Positions 22,006 through 24,143 of a stretch of DNA of 24,143 nt are shown piece after piece (position 1 is the first letter of the stretch; every line of letters starts with the position of its first letter). Under the pieces are notes generated by a model, which ran no database searches, had not been told where the DNA came from, and was given only the letters and a program-made list of their open reading frames with translations. This stretch comes from a virus. A program made the position numbers and the translations under genes. The stretch spans positions 1 to 24,143 of the IMG/VR virus record IMGVR_UViG_3300042899_000043; one strand, given 5' to 3'.

Positions 22006-22653
22006 TTATTCGCAAATGCTGACTAAGTGATTTATTAATTCCTTTGGGATTTCACTGCGGTTAAGGTAGTCGCGCTTATTCGCTTCACCGTGCACGCCGT
22101 GCCTGTGATCAACATTTGTTGATCTACAAATTGGACTGAATGCTGGCCAATCGTGATTTGTCCAAATGTCCGTTGGCTTTTTTATGTAAAGGTTTTCATA
22201 GCCTTTGGCATTACCTTTGCGACCATAAGAACAATAAGAAATAGTGTGCCGCATTCGACCTTGAACAAAAGGCATATGTCGCATTCTTCCTCTTGGATTT
22301 TCTACAAAATAATAGCGTGATCCTGCTTCGATTAGTTCATCAATAAGTTTCCACATAACAATGTTTATTTCATCATCTTGTTTTGCTAATGCAGTTTTTG
22401 CAACTAAGCCATCGGATAATGTTCGGTGTCTGTGTGTGGCTATCGAATAAGTTGTGCACTGTGGACTTGCCCAAATAACATCAGGTAATCCATCACACAA
22501 TTCAATTACTTTCGCAACTGTTAATGTTTTTATGTCTATATGTAATTCTGCTTCAACTTTTTCTGACCAATCAACTCTATAAGCCTGATGGCCACGTTCT
22601 TTAAATGTTGCACTTATCGAACCTTGCCCACTAAATAATTCTAAAAGTTTCAT
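22006..22653 (-). CDS. Compact C5-cytosine DNA methyltransferase-like protein
   Basis: The 215-aa protein from the ATG at 22653 opens with motif I (ELFSGQGS, 5-12). WASPQCTTYS (61-70) stands in for the motif IV PPC loop with Gln for the second Pro and C66 as the likely nucleophile. VENPRG (117-122) stands for motif VI ENV, and QGRMR (131-135) for the QxRxR motif VIII. KPTDIWTN (159-166) is typical of a phage family annotated as DNA cytosine methyltransferase. Classical enzymes exceed 300 aa, so the target-recognition domain is reduced. AGGA lies about 9 nt upstream of this ATG; a longer start at 22680 is possible. The target sequence is unknown. Confidence 0.8.
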   Translation of the reverse strand: MKLLELFSGQGSISATFKERGHQAYRVDWSEKVEAELHIDIKTLTVAKVIELCDGLPDVIWASPQCTTYSIATHRHRTLSDGLVAKTALAKQDDEINIVMWKLIDELIEAGSRYYFVENPRGRMRHMPFVQGRMRHTISYCSYGRKGNAKGYENLYIKKPTDIWTNHDWPAFSPICRSTNVDHRHGVHGEANKRDYLNRSEIPKELINHLVSICE

Positions 22654-22697
22654 TTGAAAAATCCTGGTTCTCCACGGCATCAGAATAGCCTATCTGT

Positions 22698-22817
22698 TCA
22701 GTTGTATTCCCGTTCAGATGCTTTTAAGGCTTCCTCTAACCACTTAATGTATAACTGATGTGTTCCTAAGTTGCTTTTCATCTTGGCAATTATCTCTGCC
22801 AGTCTTTGTTCTAACAT
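22698..22817 (-). CDS. Tiny helical protein, paralogue of the 52-aa gene
   Basis: The 39-aa product (MLEQRLAEIIAKMKSNLGTH, then QLYIKWLEEALKASEREYN) looks like two amphipathic helices. It starts at a TAATG overlap with the HNH gene. Its segment KMKSNLG..Q....LE..L matches the 52-aa protein encoded at 23332-23490, with a 19-base identical DNA stretch. The function is unknown. Confidence 0.65.
   Translation of the reverse strand: MLEQRLAEIIAKMKSNLGTHQLYIKWLEEALKASEREYN
22763..22781. repeat. 19-bp direct repeat, copy A (second copy at 23409-23427)
   Basis: The 19 bases TTCCTAAGTTGCTTTTCAT occur at 22763-22781 and 23409-23427 in the same orientation. They encode MKSNLG in the same frame of the 39-aa and 52-aa genes. 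Confidence 0.9.
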
Positions 22818-23098
22818 TATTCATCCCAACTATTCTTTAACCAACCCTCAGCCTTACCTTGTGCGGGGTTCTGTGTAATTAACGTATGACACGGTCTGCA
22901 AAGTAACGCTAGATTTTCACGATCGGTAATGCTGCCACCTCTAGCACGTGTCTTGATTTCGTGTACGTCTGTTGCGTAAGCCACCGCGCATCGCTGACAC
23001 GGTGGAAAGTCGCGCAGTAATTCGGCTACTAACTTACGGCGTTCAGTTGCGTAAAGGCTTGCCATCTTTTTAGAACGATGCCTTATTGGTTTAGACAT
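22817..23098 (-). CDS. HNH endonuclease
   Basis: The 93-aa protein has C34-x2-C37, DVHEIKTRARGG with H46, N62 in ENLALLC and C67-x2-C70-H71, the complete zinc-binding HNH set (H46, N62, H71). A basic N-terminus (KPIRHRSKKM) could bind DNA. It overlaps the zinc-ribbon gene by 8 nt and is followed by the 39-aa gene at TAATG. It is flanked by two related tiny genes, which could mean it arrived with a duplication or homing event. A role in DNA processing is the other option. Confidence 0.85.
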   Translation of the reverse strand: MSKPIRHRSKKMASLYATERRKLVAELLRDFPPCQRCAVAYATDVHEIKTRARGGSITDRENLALLCRPCHTLITQNPAQGKAEGWLKNSWDE

Positions 23099-23348
23099 TG
23101 AACACGGTGTCTCGAACTATCGCTTCACATCGGTTGCGCATTATTTCCATACCCATCTTTATGTCGGGTTCAGAGTGACTTACCTGAATGTCTTTGATCC
23201 GTTCTAGCAGCGTGTCGCGGTACGCGTTAAGACTTACGTTGCGATAACAACTAGGACAAAGGTAATAGTGTCTTTGCAGTTCTATTACCTCCATCCAGCC
23301 GTCAGTTGATTTCGCTTCACGTTTGCATTGATTACATTTTGCTTTCAT
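23091..23348 (-). CDS. Small zinc-ribbon protein
   Basis: The 85-aa product has C5-x2-C8 in AKCNQCKREA and C31-x2-C34 in LCPSCYRN, a four-Cys zinc ribbon separated by about 22 residues. A polar helical C-terminus follows (MGMEIMRNRCEAIV). Such proteins bind nucleic acid or act as adaptors; nothing more specific can be said. GAGGAG lies about 9 nt before the ATG. The gene overlaps the 52-aa gene by 17 nt and the HNH gene by 8 nt. Confidence 0.75.
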   Translation of the reverse strand: MKAKCNQCKREAKSTDGWMEVIELQRHYYLCPSCYRNVSLNAYRDTLLERIKDIQVSHSEPDIKMGMEIMRNRCEAIVRDTVFNV

Positions 23349-23490
23349 AGATTTTCATCTCCTCGATCTCAAGAATCTTTTCCAAATCCTTTGCCCATTC
23401 TTGACTGCTTCCTAAGTTGCTTTTCATTCTTGCTACTAACTCAACTAAGGCGTGGAACTCTGGTTCAAGAATTTTGTGACTCAAAGCCAT
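23332..23490 (-). CDS. Small helical protein, paralogue of the 39-aa gene
   Basis: The 52-aa product begins MALSHKILEPEFHALVELVA and contains RMKSNLGSSQEWAKDLEKIL. It overlaps the upstream membrane gene by 26 nt and the downstream zinc-ribbon gene by 17 nt in other frames. The second helix matches the 39-aa protein, and this shared segment is the best evidence that both are real. AGG lies about 6 nt before the ATG; an internal ATG at the MKSNLG position is a weaker start. Confidence 0.65.
   Translation of the reverse strand: MALSHKILEPEFHALVELVARMKSNLGSSQEWAKDLEKILEIEEMKIYESKM
23409..23427. repeat. 19-bp direct repeat, copy B (first copy at 22763-22781)
   Basis: This is the second occurrence of the 19-base identity described for copy A, inside the 52-aa gene. 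Confidence 0.9.
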
Positions 23491-23665
23491 ACTGCCTATC
23501 TAACTGATGTGCAATTGGTGTTCCGCTTTGTAAATCCTCGATTGTAAACTTTCTAAAAAAATCTCTGTCCGATAACTCTCTGTGCTTATTTGATAACCAA
23601 TAACCGTATCCGATAGAACACGTTGTAATTAGAACCGTTAGTGCAATAGTTATAAATGTTGTCAT
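23465..23665 (-). CDS. Small single-pass membrane protein
   Basis: The 66-aa product has one N-terminal hydrophobic helix (FITIALTVLITTCSIGYGYW, about residues 4-23) followed by a charged tail of about 40 residues (NKHRELSDRDFF, ending ESQNS). It resembles single-span inner-membrane proteins with a cytoplasmic tail. AAAGGAAAAG lies 6 nt before the ATG. No lipobox is present. It lies 24 nt after the SSB gene. Confidence 0.72.
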   Translation of the reverse strand: MTTFITIALTVLITTCSIGYGYWLSNKHRELSDRDFFRKFTIEDLQSGTPIAHQLDRQYGFESQNS

Positions 23666-23689
23666 TTCTTTTCCTTTGTTAGTTGTGAC

Positions 23690-24058
23690 TTACAGCCACG
23701 GATCCTCTGCTGGTGTGATTACTGATTTTGTTCCTTTAACAACTGCTGCGATTTCCTCAGCAAGAATTTCTACACTTTGCCGTTCTGCGCCGTTCTTATC
23801 CTCATACTTGCTGATCTTAACTTTGCCGACAACTAAAATGGTTTGACCTTTCTTAAATTGATTACCTGCTGCATCTGCTAATCCTCGCCAAACAATAATG
23901 TCAAAGAAAGATGTGTCACCGTCTATCCATTCGCCGTCTTGCTTCTTTCGTTCGTTACACGCGATCCGCATTTTGCATCTGCTGATCCCGTTTGCTGTTA
24001 CTCCAAAGTCTGGTTCGAAAACCAAATTACCTATCGCCGTGATTGTTGGTAGTGTCAT
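23690..24058 (-). CDS. ssb: Single-stranded DNA-binding protein
   Basis: The 122-aa protein has the bacterial SSB OB-fold pattern: ITAIGNLVFEPDF, then CKMRIACNERKK, SFFDIIVWRGLADA and VVGKVKISKYEDKNG. It ends EDPWL, a short acidic tail reminiscent of but different from the usual DDDIPF tip, and lacks the long Gly-rich linker, so it is shorter than host SSBs. It binds single-stranded DNA during replication or recombination. AGGAAAAT lies just before the ATG. Confidence 0.92.
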   Translation of the reverse strand: MTLPTITAIGNLVFEPDFGVTANGISRCKMRIACNERKKQDGEWIDGDTSFFDIIVWRGLADAAGNQFKKGQTILVVGKVKISKYEDKNGAERQSVEILAEEIAAVVKGTKSVITPAEDPWL

Positions 24059-24059
24059 T

Positions 24060-24143
24060 TTATTTTCCTACTTCCTGTTTGCGTTCTCGATAAGTTCGAG
24101 ATCGTTTTGCTGTTGATGTTTCGACTTGAAACATACTTTTGTA
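24060..24143 (-). CDS. 3' end of an upstream gene (partial)
   Basis: Reading from the window edge on the minus strand, the frame is open for 27 codons and ends in TAA at 24062-24060, 1 nt before the SSB start. The tail is basic (AKRSRTYRERKQEVGK). An in-frame ATG 3 codons in could alternatively start a 24-aa peptide. Too little is visible to assign a function. Confidence 0.4.
   Translation of the reverse strand, partial: YKSMFQVETSTAKRSRTYRERKQEVGK

Noticed and set aside
1-24143. CRISPR array, tRNA, integrase or insertion sequence
   Set aside because: I scanned both strands for regularly spaced repeats, cloverleaf-type segments, recombinase motifs and terminal inverted repeats and found none convincing; small tRNAs could still be missed without a covariance search.

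Overview
The window is a contiguous piece of a tailed-phage (siphovirus) genome. Nearly every gene is on the minus strand, so the biological reading order runs from about 24143 down to 1. The kind of virus is shown by a P27-type small terminase, an HK97-type large terminase, portal, prohead protease and capsid, a tail-tube protein, a frameshifted tail-assembly chaperone, a tape measure and a distal tail protein, in canonical order. The DNA is AT-rich by eye, several starts are GTG or TTG, and a small membrane gene sits between large terminase and portal. These features, together with a leaderless-type promoter, suggest a low-GC actinobacterial host such as the freshwater Nanopelagicales. The host is inference; no host gene or att site was seen.

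Layout in transcription order. (1) 24143-21132: single-stranded-DNA-binding protein, small membrane and zinc-ribbon proteins, two HNH proteins, a compact C5-cytosine-methyltransferase-like protein, a proteasome/HslV-like Ntn hydrolase, and a pair of related tiny genes (52 and 39 codons). (2) 21131-18320: a 178-bp intergenic with a hairpin and a leaderless-type promoter, then a ParB-like protein, a glycosyltransferase resembling the TET-associated (TAGT) DNA-base glycosyltransferases, and an NAD-dependent sugar epimerase/dehydratase. (3) 18300-10963: packaging and head genes, including a 694-aa fusion of a HAD-like phosphatase, two conserved phage domains and the HK97 protease, a 58-aa gene, a terminator, a promoter flanked by two operator-like repeats, and the capsid gene ending at a strong bidirectional terminator. 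(4) 10903-10350: a two-gene unit on the plus strand with its own promoter and terminator. (5) 10191-6648: three glycosyltransferases and a second epimerase, coupled through 4-nt ATGA/GTGA overlaps. (6) 6570-5910: a three-gene minus-strand unit with its own promoter and terminator. (7) 5828-1: head-tail connector, tail completion, tail tube, chaperone with -1 frameshift, HK97-gp10-like protein, tape measure and a distal tail protein cut by the window edge.

Three things stand out. The two accessory units (4 and 6), on opposite strands 3.7 kb apart, carry the same promoter and 5' leader. Each leader has a GAAA-capped hairpin whose stem differs by compensating base changes, so the pair looks like a mobile or co-regulated expression cassette. 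The methyltransferase, ParB-like and TAGT-like genes look like parts of a DNA hypermodification pathway whose oxygenase, if present, would lie outside the window. The glycosyltransferase cluster directly after the capsid gene suggests glycosylation of virion proteins. No gene-free stretch exceeds 300 bases; the longest (20954-21131, 10192-10349, 12154-12314) are described as features. No tRNA, CRISPR array, integrase or insertion sequence was recognised.
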